Positions 27,586-35,926 of a DNA stretch of 64,000 nt are shown piece by piece. The position numbers and the translations under genes are program-made. The stretch spans positions 16,983 through 80,982 of the forward strand of contig CALULJ010000005.1 of assembly GCA_944321445.1 (NCBI GenBank), read 5' to 3'. Every line of letters starts with the position of its first letter. Position 1 is the first letter of the stretch. The notes beneath the pieces were generated by a model. It searched no databases. It had not been told where the DNA came from and worked only from the letters and a program-made list of their open reading frames with translations. The stretch is from an uncultured Collinsella sp. GTDB lineage: Bacteria; Actinomycetota; Coriobacteriia; Coriobacteriales; Coriobacteriaceae.

Positions 27586-27720
27586 CAAAAAGTCCGGACT
27601 TTGGGCGGATTTTTCGCCCCGGGTCCATATCGGCGGCCTTTTGACCTCGTGTTTTCGCAGCTAGAATTGGCGTGTTTATAGACCCGGGGTCAAAAATCCG
27701 CCCAAAGTCCGGACTTTTTG
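27586..27720. repeat. Family C long inverted repeat, copy 3
   Basis: Perfect 29-base arms at 27586-27614 and 27692-27720 (CAAAAAGTCCGGACTTTGGG). The centre holds the GGGTCCATATCGG block and CCTTTTGACC, shared with copy 1. It fills most of the gap between recO and the next gene. Confidence 0.88.
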
Positions 27721-27795
27721 TACGGGCGTGGTGCGAGAAGGCGATTCAGAGCTTTATGGGATGCCCGATAGGTGCGATTGAGAGGAGGCTTTCTC

Positions 27796-28434
27796 ATGGA
27801 TAGGCGTCAGACTGTGTTCGAGGCGGATGCGCGGCGCGATTGGGAGGTGTGCGGCTGCTCGCTGGTGTGCGATGAGAATGCGCGCGTCGCGGCCCCCGGT
27901 GCCCATGAGCCCACGCCCACGCCGTACTTCGTGCTCGACGAGCTGTTCTTGCACGTTGACTTTGACAAAGATTCGCACCTGCTCGACGTGGGTTGTGGCA
28001 CGGGAAGGGTTCTTGCGTATGTTGCCAGTCGCCTCCCGGGGCGTGCCACGGGCATTGAGCTCGACGGCGTGCTCGTGGCCCGCGTGCGTGCGTGGGCGCA
28101 GCGATATCCGCGGCTCGATGTTCGCTGCGGCAACGTGCTGGACGAACCGCTTGCGCCGTACACGCACTTCTATTTGTTCAACCCATTCGACACCGAGGTC
28201 CTCGTGAAGTTTCTGGACAAGGTTGAAGCTGAGGTGATGCGCCCGGTTACGCTCATCCACATGTCCGATAACGGCGAGCGCTATGCCTATCTGGGCCGGC
28301 CAGGGTGGACGCTCGTGCAAGAGGGGTCCATCCAGGGATGCCGTGCAGAGGACGGGTCGTTAACCCCGGTGTACGGATGCCCGCAGACCTGGGCTATTTG
28401 GACTTACGTGCCTTCGATGAGAAAAAATTATTAG
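27796..28434 (+). CDS. Class I SAM-dependent methyltransferase, substrate unknown
   Basis: A 212-residue protein with a Rossmann-type methyltransferase core: motif I is HLLDVGCGTGRVLAYV, followed by ATGIELDGVLVARVRAWA (motif II region) and FYLFNPFDTEVL in place of motif IV. The start is set by AGGAGG seven bases before the ATG. It stands alone between recO and the hydrogenase genes. Resemblance is to small uncharacterised methyltransferases of Coriobacteriia and Clostridia. Nothing in the neighbourhood points to a substrate. Confidence 0.75.
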   Translation: MDRRQTVFEADARRDWEVCGCSLVCDENARVAAPGAHEPTPTPYFVLDELFLHVDFDKDSHLLDVGCGTGRVLAYVASRLPGRATGIELDGVLVARVRAWAQRYPRLDVRCGNVLDEPLAPYTHFYLFNPFDTEVLVKFLDKVEAEVMRPVTLIHMSDNGERYAYLGRPGWTLVQEGSIQGCRAEDGSLTPVYGCPQTWAIWTYVPSMRKNY

Positions 28435-28546
28435 CTGTTGTGCTTTCGAGCTATTCTCTCGTGCTCGGAGCTCCATCAACCCAGTGGTGTCCACTCGGAC
28501 CCCTTCATCAATATTCCTGAATTTCTGAGCTGCCGATACGTTCACG

Positions 28547-28564
28547 AGACGGATTCGTCCGTCT
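28547..28564 (+). terminator. Stable UUCG hairpin upstream of the hydrogenase operon
   Basis: AGACGGA-TTCG-TCCGTCT is a perfect 7-base stem capped by a TTCG tetraloop. There is no T-run. It may end the methyltransferase transcript or lie in the hydrogenase leader. The rest of the 203-base gap is AT-richer and shows no gene. Confidence 0.4.
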
Positions 28565-28637
28565 GTAGGGTTCGTGATAGCGGGCGGCAGTCCATCTGTA
28601 ATAAAAAGTTATTGACATTACAGAGGGGAGAACGTTT

Positions 28638-30467
28638 ATGGCACGACTTCATGTCATGGAGCGCAGCCATGCCCAGGCCGTCATGGACGACCTGCATGAT
28701 GCGCTCGGAAGGCGCTTGGCCGCACGGTCGCTCGCGCCCTGCCCGGTCGAGTTCACGGCGGCGCTCGTCAACCTGTGCGCCACGCAGAGCTGCGGCAAGT
28801 GCACGCCTTGCCGCGTGGGTCTGAAGGCCCTGGCCGACCTGCTCGAGGATGTGCTGGCGAACCGCGCCACGCTCGAGACCATCGACCTCATCGAAAAGAC
28901 CGCGAACACCATCTATCTGTCGAGCGACTGCGCCATCGGCTACGAGGCCGGCTCCATGGCGCTCATGGCCGTGCGCGGCTTCCGCGACGACTTCGAGCAC
29001 CACGTGCGCGAGCACGCCTGCGGTTTCGAGCAGAACGAGCGCGTCCCGTGCGTCGCCGGCTGCCCGGCCAACGTCGACATCCCGGGCTACATCTCGCTCG
29101 TGGAGGCCGGTCGCTACACCGATGCGGTCCGTCTCATCCGCAAGGACAACCCGCTGCCCATCGTGTGCGGCCGCGTGTGCGAGCACCCGTGCGAGATGCA
29201 CTGCCGTCGCGGCATCGTCGACGACCCACTGAACATTCTGGCACTCAAGCGCTACGCTACCGACCATATGGAGAGCGACTACCGTCCGCACATGGCCGAG
29301 GCCACCGGCAAGCGCGTCGCCGTCATCGGCGGCGGCCCGGCCGGCATCTCGTGCGCCTACTACCTGGCGCTCATGGGTCACAAGGTCAAGATCTTCGAGC
29401 AGCGCAAGCACCTGGGCGGCATGCTGCGCTACGGCATTCCGAGCTACCGCCTGCCGCGCGAGGACCTCGAGGCCGAGATCCAGTGGATCTTGGACTGCGG
29501 CATCGAGGTCGAGACCGAGCGCTCCATCGACGGCATGGACCGCGACCGCATGCGCACCACCTACGACGCGGTGTATCTGGCCATCGGCGCCCACAGCGAT
29601 AAGAAGCTGGGCCTGGAGGGCGAGGACGCCGAGGGTGTCGTGTCTGCGGTGCAGATGCTGCGCGCCATCGGCGACGGCGAGATGCCGGACTTCACCGGCG
29701 AGCGCGTCGTGGTCATCGGCGGCGGCAACGTCGCCATGGACGTTGCGCGCTCGAGTGTGCGCCTGGGCGCCGAGAAGGTCATCATCGCGTACCGCCGCCG
29801 CATCTGCGACATGACCGCGCAGGACGCCGAGATTGCCGGCGCCGAGGCGGAAGGCTGCCAGATCATGGAGCTGAACGCCCCTGTGCGTATCGAGACCACC
29901 GAGGACGGCCGTGTCGCCGGCGTTGTGGTTCAGCCGCAGATCATCGGCGCCCCGCGCCGCGGCCGTCCCGCGCCCCGCGCCGCCGCCGCTCCCGAGCAGC
30001 TCATTCCGTGCGACCGCGTCATCGTGGCCATCGGCCAGGACATCGACTCCGGGTCGTTCGAGGCCTGCGGCATCCCATGCAAGTGGGGCCGCATCATCAC
30101 CGACACCGAGGGCGCCGTGCCCGAGTTCGAGGGCGTGTACTCCGGCGGCGACTGCCAGACCGGTCCCGCGACCGTCATCCGCGCCATCAACGCCGGCAAG
30201 GTCGCCGCTGCGAACATCGACCATTATCTCGGGTTCGACCATACCATCGAGCTCGACGTCGACCTGCCGCCCGTGCAGTTCAAGGGCAAGCGCTTGTGCG
30301 GCCGCTGCGAGCTCAAGGAGCGCGACGCCGCTGAGCGCATCGGCGACTTCGAGATGGCCGAGATCGGTCTCACCGAGGAGGAGGCGCACCAGGAGGCTTC
30401 GCGCTGCCTGCGCTGCGATCACTTCGGCTTCGGTGCGTTCCGTGGGGGGAGGAATTTCCAGTGGTAA
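28638..30467 (+). CDS. GltD-like NAD(P)-dependent flavoprotein fused to a NuoF-type Fe-S module
   Basis: A 609-residue predicted redox partner of the adjacent hydrogenase. Residues 1-110 match only the C-terminal Fe-S module of NuoF/HydB (CATQSCGKCTPCRVGL); the FMN/NADH domain is absent. The rest resembles glutamate synthase small subunit: two 4Fe-4S clusters (CVAGCPANVDIPGY, CGRVCEHPCEMHCRRG), FAD site (AVIGGGPAGISCAYYLALMG) and NAD(P) site (VVVIGGGNVAMDVARSS). A C-terminal Cys-rich tail (CGRCELKERD, CLRCDHFGF) could bind a further cluster. GAGGGGAG precedes the ATG. It overlaps the hydrogenase start by seven bases, so the two are co-translated. It likely couples NAD(P)H to hydrogen metabolism. 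Confidence 0.85.
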   Translation: MARLHVMERSHAQAVMDDLHDALGRRLAARSLAPCPVEFTAALVNLCATQSCGKCTPCRVGLKALADLLEDVLANRATLETIDLIEKTANTIYLSSDCAIGYEAGSMALMAVRGFRDDFEHHVREHACGFEQNERVPCVAGCPANVDIPGYISLVEAGRYTDAVRLIRKDNPLPIVCGRVCEHPCEMHCRRGIVDDPLNILALKRYATDHMESDYRPHMAEATGKRVAVIGGGPAGISCAYYLALMGHKVKIFEQRKHLGGMLRYGIPSYRLPREDLEAEIQWILDCGIEVETERSIDGMDRDRMRTTYDAVYLAIGAHSDKKLGLEGEDAEGVVSAVQMLRAIGDGEMPDFTGERVVVIGGGNVAMDVARSSVRLGAEKVIIAYRRRICDMTAQDAEIAGAEAEGCQIMELNAPVRIETTEDGRVAGVVVQPQIIGAPRRGRPAPRAAAAPEQLIPCDRVIVAIGQDIDSGSFEACGIPCKWGRIITDTEGAVPEFEGVYSGGDCQTGPATVIRAINAGKVAAANIDHYLGFDHTIELDVDLPPVQFKGKRLCGRCELKERDAAERIGDFEMAEIGLTEEEAHQEASRCLRCDHFGFGAFRGGRNFQW

Positions 30468-32203
30468 AGCTGATCATCGACGACCGCGAGGTCGAGGTAC
30501 CCGAGCATACGACCATCCTCGATGCCGCCGCGAGCGTGGGCATCAAGATTCCGACGCTGTGCTATCTGCGCGACCTGAACGAGGTCGGCGCCTGCCGCGT
30601 GTGCGTGGTTGAGATCGAGGGCATCGACCAGCTCGTCGCCGCTTGCAACAACTACGTGCTCGACGGCATGGTCGTGCACACCAACAGCCAAAAGGCCCGC
30701 GTCGCGCGCAAGACGAACGTGGAGTTCCTGCTGTCGCAGCATGACTCCGAGTGCACGAGCTGCACGCGTTCGGGCAACTGCTCGCTGCAGTCGCTCGCCA
30801 ACGACCTTGGCATCACCGACCTGCCGTTTTCCAAGCATCTCGAGGGCTTCCGCTCCGACCCCACCTTCCCGCTCATTCGCAACAACGACAAGTGCATCAA
30901 GTGCCTGCGCTGCATCCAGATTTGCGAGAAGGTCCAGGCGACGGGTGTGTGGGACCTCACGAGCCGCGCGAGCCACACCGTGGTGAACGTCGCCGGCGGC
31001 AAGAAGCTGTCCGAGACCGACTGCGCCCTGTGCGGCCAGTGCATCACCCATTGTCCGACCGGCGCCCTGCGCGCCCGTGACGACACCGAGCGCGTCTTCG
31101 ACGCCCTGGGCGACCCCGATAAGATCTGTCTTGTGCAGGTGGCGCCCGCAGTGCGCACCTCCTGGGGCGAGAGCCTGGGCCTCGCGCACGAGGACGCGAC
31201 GGTCAAGCGCCTGGCGAGTGTCCTGCGCATGATGGGCTTCGACTACGTATTCGATACCAATTTCTCGGCCGACCTCACCATCATGGAAGAGGGCTCCGAG
31301 CTGCTCGAGCGCATCAAGAAGGCCGGCGAGCCCGGCGGCGAAAACATCAAGTTCCCCATGTTCACCTCCTGCTGCCCGGGCTGGATTCGCTACGTCAAGT
31401 CGCATTACCCCGACATGCTCGACCAGGTGTCCACCTCCAAGTCGCCGCAGCAGATGTTCGGCGCTGTGGCCAAGACCTACTACGCCGACGCGCTCGGCGT
31501 GGACCCGTCGAAGATCTTCAGCGTGTCCATCATGCCGTGTGTGGCCAAGAAGTCCGAAGCCGCGCTGCCCACGATGGTGGGGGAGAACGGCGACCCCGAC
31601 GTGGACGTCGTCCTTACCGTGCGCGAGGTCGACCGCATGATTCGCGCGTCGCACATCGACGCGACGACCCTGCCCGAGCAGGAGCTCGACCAGCCGCTTG
31701 GCGTGGGTACCGGTGCTGCCGTCATCTTCGGCGCGACCGGTGGCGTCATGGACGCGGCGCTGCGCTCCGCCTACTTCCTGGCGACGGGCGAGAACCCCGA
31801 CCCGGATGCCTTCAGCGGCGTGCGCGGTCTGGACGGCTGGAAAGAGAAGACCTTCGATTTGGCCGGGACACCCCTGCGCGTGGCCGTGGCGCACGGCTTG
31901 GGCAACGCCCATAAGCTCATCGAGGCCCTGCGCGCCGGCGAGGTCGAGTACGACTTCGTCGAGATCATGGCCTGCCCCGGCGGCTGCGTGGGTGGCGGCG
32001 GTCAGCCCATCCACGACGGCCGCGAGCTCGCCGGCGAGCGCGGCGACGTGCTGTGGGGTCTCGACGCCGAGGCGCCGATCCGCTTCAGCCACGAGAACCC
32101 CAGCGTGAAGCTCGTCTACGACGACTACCTGGAGCATCCGCTCTCCGAGCGCGCCGAAGAGCTCCTCCACACCGACCACACCGCCTGGTCCATGGGAAAA
32201 TAG
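30461..32203 (+). CDS. hydA: [FeFe] hydrogenase catalytic subunit
   Basis: A 580-residue group A [FeFe] hydrogenase, evolving or oxidising H2. Residues 1-80 are a 2Fe-2S ferredoxin domain, then a His-ligated cluster (HDSECTSCTRSGNC), two 4Fe-4S clusters (CIKCLRCIQICEK, CALCGQCITHCPTGA) and the H-cluster domain with L1 TSCCPGW, L2 MPCVAKKSE and L3 EIMACPGGCVGGGGQP. All H-cluster ligands are present. Starts at GTG inside the end of the flavoprotein gene. The pairing with a GltD-like protein resembles the glutamate-synthase-linked group A2 type (from memory). HydE, HydF and HydG are not in the window. The C-terminal Gly-Lys-stop comes from a REP element. Confidence 0.95.
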   Translation: MVKLIIDDREVEVPEHTTILDAAASVGIKIPTLCYLRDLNEVGACRVCVVEIEGIDQLVAACNNYVLDGMVVHTNSQKARVARKTNVEFLLSQHDSECTSCTRSGNCSLQSLANDLGITDLPFSKHLEGFRSDPTFPLIRNNDKCIKCLRCIQICEKVQATGVWDLTSRASHTVVNVAGGKKLSETDCALCGQCITHCPTGALRARDDTERVFDALGDPDKICLVQVAPAVRTSWGESLGLAHEDATVKRLASVLRMMGFDYVFDTNFSADLTIMEEGSELLERIKKAGEPGGENIKFPMFTSCCPGWIRYVKSHYPDMLDQVSTSKSPQQMFGAVAKTYYADALGVDPSKIFSVSIMPCVAKKSEAALPTMVGENGDPDVDVVLTVREVDRMIRASHIDATTLPEQELDQPLGVGTGAAVIFGATGGVMDAALRSAYFLATGENPDPDAFSGVRGLDGWKEKTFDLAGTPLRVAVAHGLGNAHKLIEALRAGEVEYDFVEIMACPGGCVGGGGQPIHDGRELAGERGDVLWGLDAEAPIRFSHENPSVKLVYDDYLEHPLSERAEELLHTDHTAWSMGK

Positions 32204-32222
32204 GGACAGTCCCTTTTTTCCC
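32194..32222. repeat. Family A REP element supplying the hydA stop
   Basis: Variant family A copy with ACAGTCCC in place of ACAGGCAC. Its internal TAG (32201-32203) is the hydA stop codon. Confidence 0.9.
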
Positions 32223-32226
32223 ACTT

Positions 32227-32263
32227 GCCGCGGCTGGGACCAGTTCCCGGCCGCGGCTTTTTT
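32227..32263 (+). terminator. Intrinsic terminator of the hydrogenase operon
   Basis: GCCGCGGCTGGGA pairs with TTCCCGGCCGCGGC (one G-U) and is followed by six T. It sits between two REP elements, 24 bases after the hydA stop. Confidence 0.85.
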
Positions 32264-32292
32264 GGGAAAATGGGGACAGGCACTTTTTTCCC
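32264..32292. repeat. Family A REP element, forward
   Basis: Full-length copy (AATGGGGACAGG variant) directly after the hydrogenase terminator. Confidence 0.9.
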
Positions 32293-32308
32293 AATGAAAG
32301 GGGGTGCG

Positions 32309-32796
32309 ATGTCGTTGTTTGCGCGCGTGTGGCGAGCGCTCGATAGGGAATTGCGCCGGGCTCTCATTAAGCCATGCTGTTCGGTGCTGCCTCAGCGGTG
32401 ATACTGGGCGCGCTCGACATCGCACTGCTGTGGGCGCTCGATGCGGGCCACCTCCCCTGGGACGGAACGGGAGGAATGCTACTGATTGCGTTGCTCGTGC
32501 TTATTGTCATAAGCTGCATCGTGACGACCGTGCTTGCCCGGCCCGCACGGCGGATGGTAATCGGCTGGATGGCGCGGTACGGAGTGAACGCTGACGCGCC
32601 GGCGCTCGGGGCCTCTACGCTGAAGGTTATGGCACCGATTGCCATTTCGAACGTGGCGTGTTTTCCGCAGCTCATTTTGCTCCTGGTCGTCGGTGCTCTC
32701 AACGGCCCACACATTTGGATGGCCGTCATTCCCCTCATCGCTCTTATCCGAGTGGTTGCAACAACTCGAGCCCTTGCATCGCAACTGGGAAAATAG
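32309..32796 (+). pseudogene. Small membrane protein broken by a frameshift
   Basis: An ATG at 32309 after AAAGGGGG opens a 30-residue peptide starting MSLFARVWRALDRELRRAL that stops at 32401. From 32374 a second frame encodes 140 residues with about four membrane helices (LFGAASAVILGALDIALLWA, MLLIALLVLIVISCIVTTVL, SNVACFPQLILLLVVGAL). Adding one G at the AAGCC near 32369 would join them as RALIKAMLFGAAS. So this is probably one 160-residue membrane protein with a single-base deletion, or two overlapping cistrons. Its TAG stop comes from a REP element. Function unknown. Confidence 0.55.
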
Positions 32797-32815
32797 GGAC
32801 TGTCCCTATTTTCCC
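32787..32815. repeat. Family A REP element, perfect palindrome, left of RAYT
   Basis: GGGAAAATAGGGAC, a central T, then its exact complement: the only fully symmetric family A copy. It supplies the stop of the upstream frame (32794-32796) and lies 138 bases before the RAYT start. Confidence 0.92.
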
Positions 32816-32860
32816 ACCGTATGCGGTTTAGCGCATCCGCAGGGCGGGCATAAGAATCCA

Positions 32861-32948
32861 ACCCTCTTCCGCTCACACCTGGGATCCCCAGGGTCGGTTT
32901 TGTGCGGCCATCCGGCCTTTTGGGACCCGTGTCGAGAAAGAAGAGGGT
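32861..32948 (+). promoter_or_regulatory. Leader stem that would hide the RAYT ribosome-binding site
   Basis: ACCCTCTTC at 32861-32869 is complementary to GAAGAGGGT at 32940-32948, which contains the AGAGGG ribosome-binding site five bases before the RAYT ATG. Between them lie further small stems (CCTGGGATCCCCAGG; GGCCATCCGGCC). IS200-type transposase mRNAs are known to sequester their start in this way. Confidence 0.5.
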
Positions 32949-32953
32949 GTGAC

Positions 32954-33706
32954 ATGAGAACCGCAAGAAAACGTTCAGAGACCGGGTTCTACCATGTGGT
33001 GAATCGAGGCAACAACAAGCAGGCGATCTTCAAGGACGATGCCGACCGGCTGAAGTTCCTGGATCTCCTCGATCGCGCCAAGCGGGAATTCGGCATGCGC
33101 ATCGTCGCGTGGTGCCTGATGGGCAACCATGTGCACCTGTTGCTCGACGATGCGGACGATCGGCTGAGCGACTTCATGCACAAAGTCCTCGGCGGGTATG
33201 CCTCCTACCTGAACGCCCGTCACGGGCGCGGGGGACACCTCTTCCAGGGGAGGTTCTTCAGCGACCCCATTGAATCCGACGAGCGCCTGCTGGAATGCGT
33301 TCGCTACATCCTCAACAACCCCGCCAACGCAGGCATCTGCTCAACCAACGTTTACCGGTGGAGCTCTTACTCCGAGTACGTGGGGGAGCCCTCCCTCACG
33401 GATACGTCGACCGTGCTCGATATGCTCGGGGGCACAGAACAGTTCGCAAGTTTCATCGCCGATCGAGACCGTTGCACCTATGCCTTCGAGGGCGGCAGGT
33501 ATCTGCCGGACGACGAGGCCCGGCGCTTGGCAGTCGCCGTTGCAGGGCGTTTCGGGACGTCCTTGGACGGGGTGCGTACGTTGCGAGCACCAGCACGAAA
33601 CGATGTGATCCGGGCATTGAGCGCCGGAGGCCTGAGCTACAGGCAGATAGAAAGCCTGTGCGGCATCAGCTCTTCCGTGGTCGGCCGTGCGATAGCGGGA
33701 AAATAG
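32954..33706 (+). CDS. REP-associated tyrosine transposase (RAYT, Y1 HUH family)
   Basis: A 250-residue single-strand transposase of the IS200/IS605-related TnpA-REP group. N-terminal signature GFYHVVNRGNNKQAIFKDD, the HUH motif MGNHVHLLL (His59 and His61), catalytic Tyr candidates Tyr82 and Tyr85 in GGYASYLNARHGRGGHLFQG, and ERLLECVRYILNNPANAG are all intact. The C-terminal extension ends in a helix-turn-helix-like segment (LSYRQIESLCGISSSVVG). It is bracketed by family A palindromes at 32787 and 33697; the latter gives its stop codon. In other bacteria RAYTs mobilise or maintain REP elements, so it is the likely source of the family A copies here. Confidence 0.92.
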   Translation: MRTARKRSETGFYHVVNRGNNKQAIFKDDADRLKFLDLLDRAKREFGMRIVAWCLMGNHVHLLLDDADDRLSDFMHKVLGGYASYLNARHGRGGHLFQGRFFSDPIESDERLLECVRYILNNPANAGICSTNVYRWSSYSEYVGEPSLTDTSTVLDMLGGTEQFASFIADRDRCTYAFEGGRYLPDDEARRLAVAVAGRFGTSLDGVRTLRAPARNDVIRALSAGGLSYRQIESLCGISSSVVGRAIAGK

Positions 33707-33725
33707 TGCCTGTCCCCATTTTCCC
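33697..33725. repeat. Family A REP element, right of RAYT
   Basis: Variant with AATAGTGCCTGTCCCC. Its TAG at 33704-33706 ends the RAYT gene. With the copy at 32787 it brackets the transposase like a REP doublet. Confidence 0.9.
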
Positions 33726-33790
33726 GCGGACGTGCTACAGTGCCAAGTGCGTCCAATCGGGCGCATCTCTTATTGGGAGGGAAGAGGGAT

Positions 33791-35104
33791 ATGGAACAAT
33801 TCTTCAAACTCGGCGAGCGCGGCTCCTCGGTGGCAACCGAGCTGCGCGCGGGAATCACCACGTTTTTGGCGATGGCCTACATCATCGTGGTGAACCCGCT
33901 CATCCTGGAGGCGGGCGGCGTGCCCGTCACCGCGGCGGTGACCGCCACCTGCGTGGGCGCCGGCATCATGACCATCGCGATGGGCATCTTCGCTAACCGT
34001 CCGCTCGCGTGCGCCTCGGGCATGGGCATCAACTCCATCGTCGCCTACACGCTGTGCGGCGCGATGGGCCTCGGCTGGCAGACCGCCATGGCCGTCGTCC
34101 TCATCGAGGGCATCGCCATTCTGCTGCTCGTGCTCTGCGGCCTGCGCGAGGCCATCATGGAGGCCATCCCGGTGTCGCTGCGCCGCGGCATCTCCATCGG
34201 CCTCGGCCTGTTTATCGCGATGATCGGCCTCAAGGACGGCGGCATCATCCTGGCCAACCCCGATACGCTCGTGTCGCTTGGCGACGTGACCGATCCGACC
34301 TTCCTGGTGGGCACCATCTCCATCGTGGCGACGGTCGTGCTCTATTCCATGAACGTCAAGGGCGCGCTTCTGTGGGGCATCCTCGTCGCCGCGCTGTGCG
34401 GCGTTCCGCTGGGCGTCGTGCAGCCGCCCACGGGCGTTGTCGCCCCGCTCGACTTCTCGACGTTCGGCGCGCCGTTCATGAACGACGCAGACGGCGTGAT
34501 GGGCCTCGTCAAAGCGATCACCACCCCCACGATCCTGCTGTTCGCCTTCTCGCTCATGATGAGCGACTTCTTCGACACTATGGGTACCGCCATGGCCGTG
34601 GCCAAGCAGGGTGAGTTCCTGACCGAGGACGGCAAGGTCGAGGACATCAAGCCGATCCTCGTCGTCGACTCCGCCGCCGCTGCCGTGGGTGGCCTCATGG
34701 GCGCTTCGTCCATCACGACGTTCGTCGAGTCCGCTTCGGGCGCCGCTGACGGTGGCCGCACCGGTCTGACCTCTGTCTTCACCGGCATCCTGTTCATCCT
34801 GGCCGCGTTCCTGTCGCCGCTCATCTCGTGCATCAGCTCCGCTGCGACCTGCGGCGCGCTCGTGTTCGTCGGCTTCCTCATGATGGGCGACGCCGTGATG
34901 GTCAAGTGGAACGACGTGCTCGAGGGCTTCCCGACGTTCATGATCATCGCCGGCGTTCCGTTCACCTATTCGATCTCCAACGGCATCGGCCTCGGCTTCA
35001 TCACCTATATCGTCGTCGCCGTGGTCACGCGCCGCGCCATGTACGTGCGCCCGCTCATGTGGGTCGCCGGCCTCGCGTTCCTGCTGTACTTCCTGCTGCT
35101 CTAG
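33791..35104 (+). CDS. NCS2 family purine permease, AzgA type
   Basis: A 437-residue membrane transporter with about 12-14 helices, proton symport of adenine, guanine or hypoxanthine. AzgA-subfamily blocks: AGITTFLAMAYIIVVNP near the N-terminus, ACASGMGINSIVAYT, SLRRGISIGLGLFIAMIGLK, and the loop MSDFFDTMGTAMAVAKQ followed by VGGLMGASSITTFVESASG. The start after GAGGGA gives MEQFFKLGERGSSVATELRAG. No purine riboswitch fits the 65-base leader. Exact substrate among purines cannot be set from sequence. Confidence 0.92.
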   Translation: MEQFFKLGERGSSVATELRAGITTFLAMAYIIVVNPLILEAGGVPVTAAVTATCVGAGIMTIAMGIFANRPLACASGMGINSIVAYTLCGAMGLGWQTAMAVVLIEGIAILLLVLCGLREAIMEAIPVSLRRGISIGLGLFIAMIGLKDGGIILANPDTLVSLGDVTDPTFLVGTISIVATVVLYSMNVKGALLWGILVAALCGVPLGVVQPPTGVVAPLDFSTFGAPFMNDADGVMGLVKAITTPTILLFAFSLMMSDFFDTMGTAMAVAKQGEFLTEDGKVEDIKPILVVDSAAAAVGGLMGASSITTFVESASGAADGGRTGLTSVFTGILFILAAFLSPLISCISSAATCGALVFVGFLMMGDAVMVKWNDVLEGFPTFMIIAGVPFTYSISNGIGLGFITYIVVAVVTRRAMYVRPLMWVAGLAFLLYFLLL

Positions 35105-35165
35105 CTGCGAGGACAATACCAGTTCATGTCGTGTGAGCCGCGGTCGGGACCAACCTCCCGGCCGC

Positions 35166-35231
35166 GGGAAAATGGGGACAGGCACTTTTTTCCCACCGAG
35201 GTGGGAAAAAAGTGCCTGTCCCCATTTTCCC
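35166..35231. repeat. Family A REP pair, inverted
   Basis: Forward copy 35166-35194 and reverse copy 35203-35231 (both the AATGGGGACAGG variant) with an eight-base spacer. Flanking CCGCGGG/CCCGCGG extends the stem, giving a potential 70-base hairpin after the permease gene. Confidence 0.92.
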
Positions 35232-35338
35232 GCGGCCTGCGGAATCGTGCCGTTCGCGGATTGTTCGCTCGCCGTGTGGCGGCAGGCTTCTTCCATGAAA
35301 TACTTCCTATAAGGCAAACCCATAGGGGAGGAGCGGAC

Positions 35339-35848
35339 ATGGAGGCCATCAAGCGGTATTGGCGCGCTCTGGGAGAGGCCCCACGTGCGGCGATTTTCAA
35401 GTGTTTGCGGTTCGAGCTCGTTCTCAGCGTGGTGGTGACGATCATCTGCGTGATCGCTGCATGCATCGCGTTCGATGCGCTCGAGCGGGAGGATATACTC
35501 GGTGCATTTCAGGTGCCGGGCTTCCTGGTTTTGCTTTTAATCGTTTCCCTCATCTGCGTCATTTACGGCTACGTGCTCGTGTATCGCGCGTATCGCGCGG
35601 TCAAACAGTGGCTGTTCTCGTTGAACGCTTCGGGGTATCCCACCGAAGCGACCTGGACGGCAAAAGACACCTGGCTGCTTGCTGTGGCGCTTGTCGGCTT
35701 CACAGGCCTGCTGCCCAATCTCATCGGCGTCATCACGGAAATCGCACTCGGTGAATGGTCCGCCTCCCTGCCTGGCATAGTTGTCTGGGTGGTCATCGGC
35801 ATCGTTACGACGCCTATCGCTGCTCGGCGCTACATCCCCCTCTCGTGA
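35339..35848 (+). CDS. Small membrane protein of unknown function
   Basis: A 169-residue protein with four predicted membrane helices: LVLSVVVTIICVIAACIAF, VPGFLVLLLIVSLICVIYGY, WLLAVALVGFTGLLPNLIGV and LPGIVVWVVIGIVTTPIAA. The first 25 residues are cytoplasmic and basic (KRYWRALGEAPRAAIFKCLR). GGGAGGAG precedes the ATG. Not assigned to a family. The N-terminus faintly recalls the broken protein at 32309 (VWRALDRELRRAL), so the two may be paralogues; that is only a suggestion. Confidence 0.75.
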   Translation: MEAIKRYWRALGEAPRAAIFKCLRFELVLSVVVTIICVIAACIAFDALEREDILGAFQVPGFLVLLLIVSLICVIYGYVLVYRAYRAVKQWLFSLNASGYPTEATWTAKDTWLLAVALVGFTGLLPNLIGVITEIALGEWSASLPGIVVWVVIGIVTTPIAARRYIPLS

Positions 35849-35872
35849 AAGTTTGGGGCCTATCCCCAAACT
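35848..35872. repeat. Family E palindrome, left of the DUF4160 module
   Basis: AAGTTTGGGG-CCTAT-CCCCAAACTT: perfect ten-base arms. An almost identical copy is at 36482-36506, on the other side of the AT-richer module. It begins at the last base of the stop codon of the upstream membrane protein gene. Confidence 0.88.
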
Positions 35873-35926
35873 TGCATGATTTACACTGGGTGTCGAGGAT
35901 GATGCCTCTTGAAAGGGGATTAGGGC

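Noticed and set aside
17542..27720. Family C elements as insertion sequences
   Set aside because: They are too short to encode a transposase, and no clear target duplications are visible. They are recorded as repeats only.
33726..33790. Purine riboswitch before the permease gene
   Set aside because: The leader is only 65 bases and lacks the conserved purine aptamer loops.
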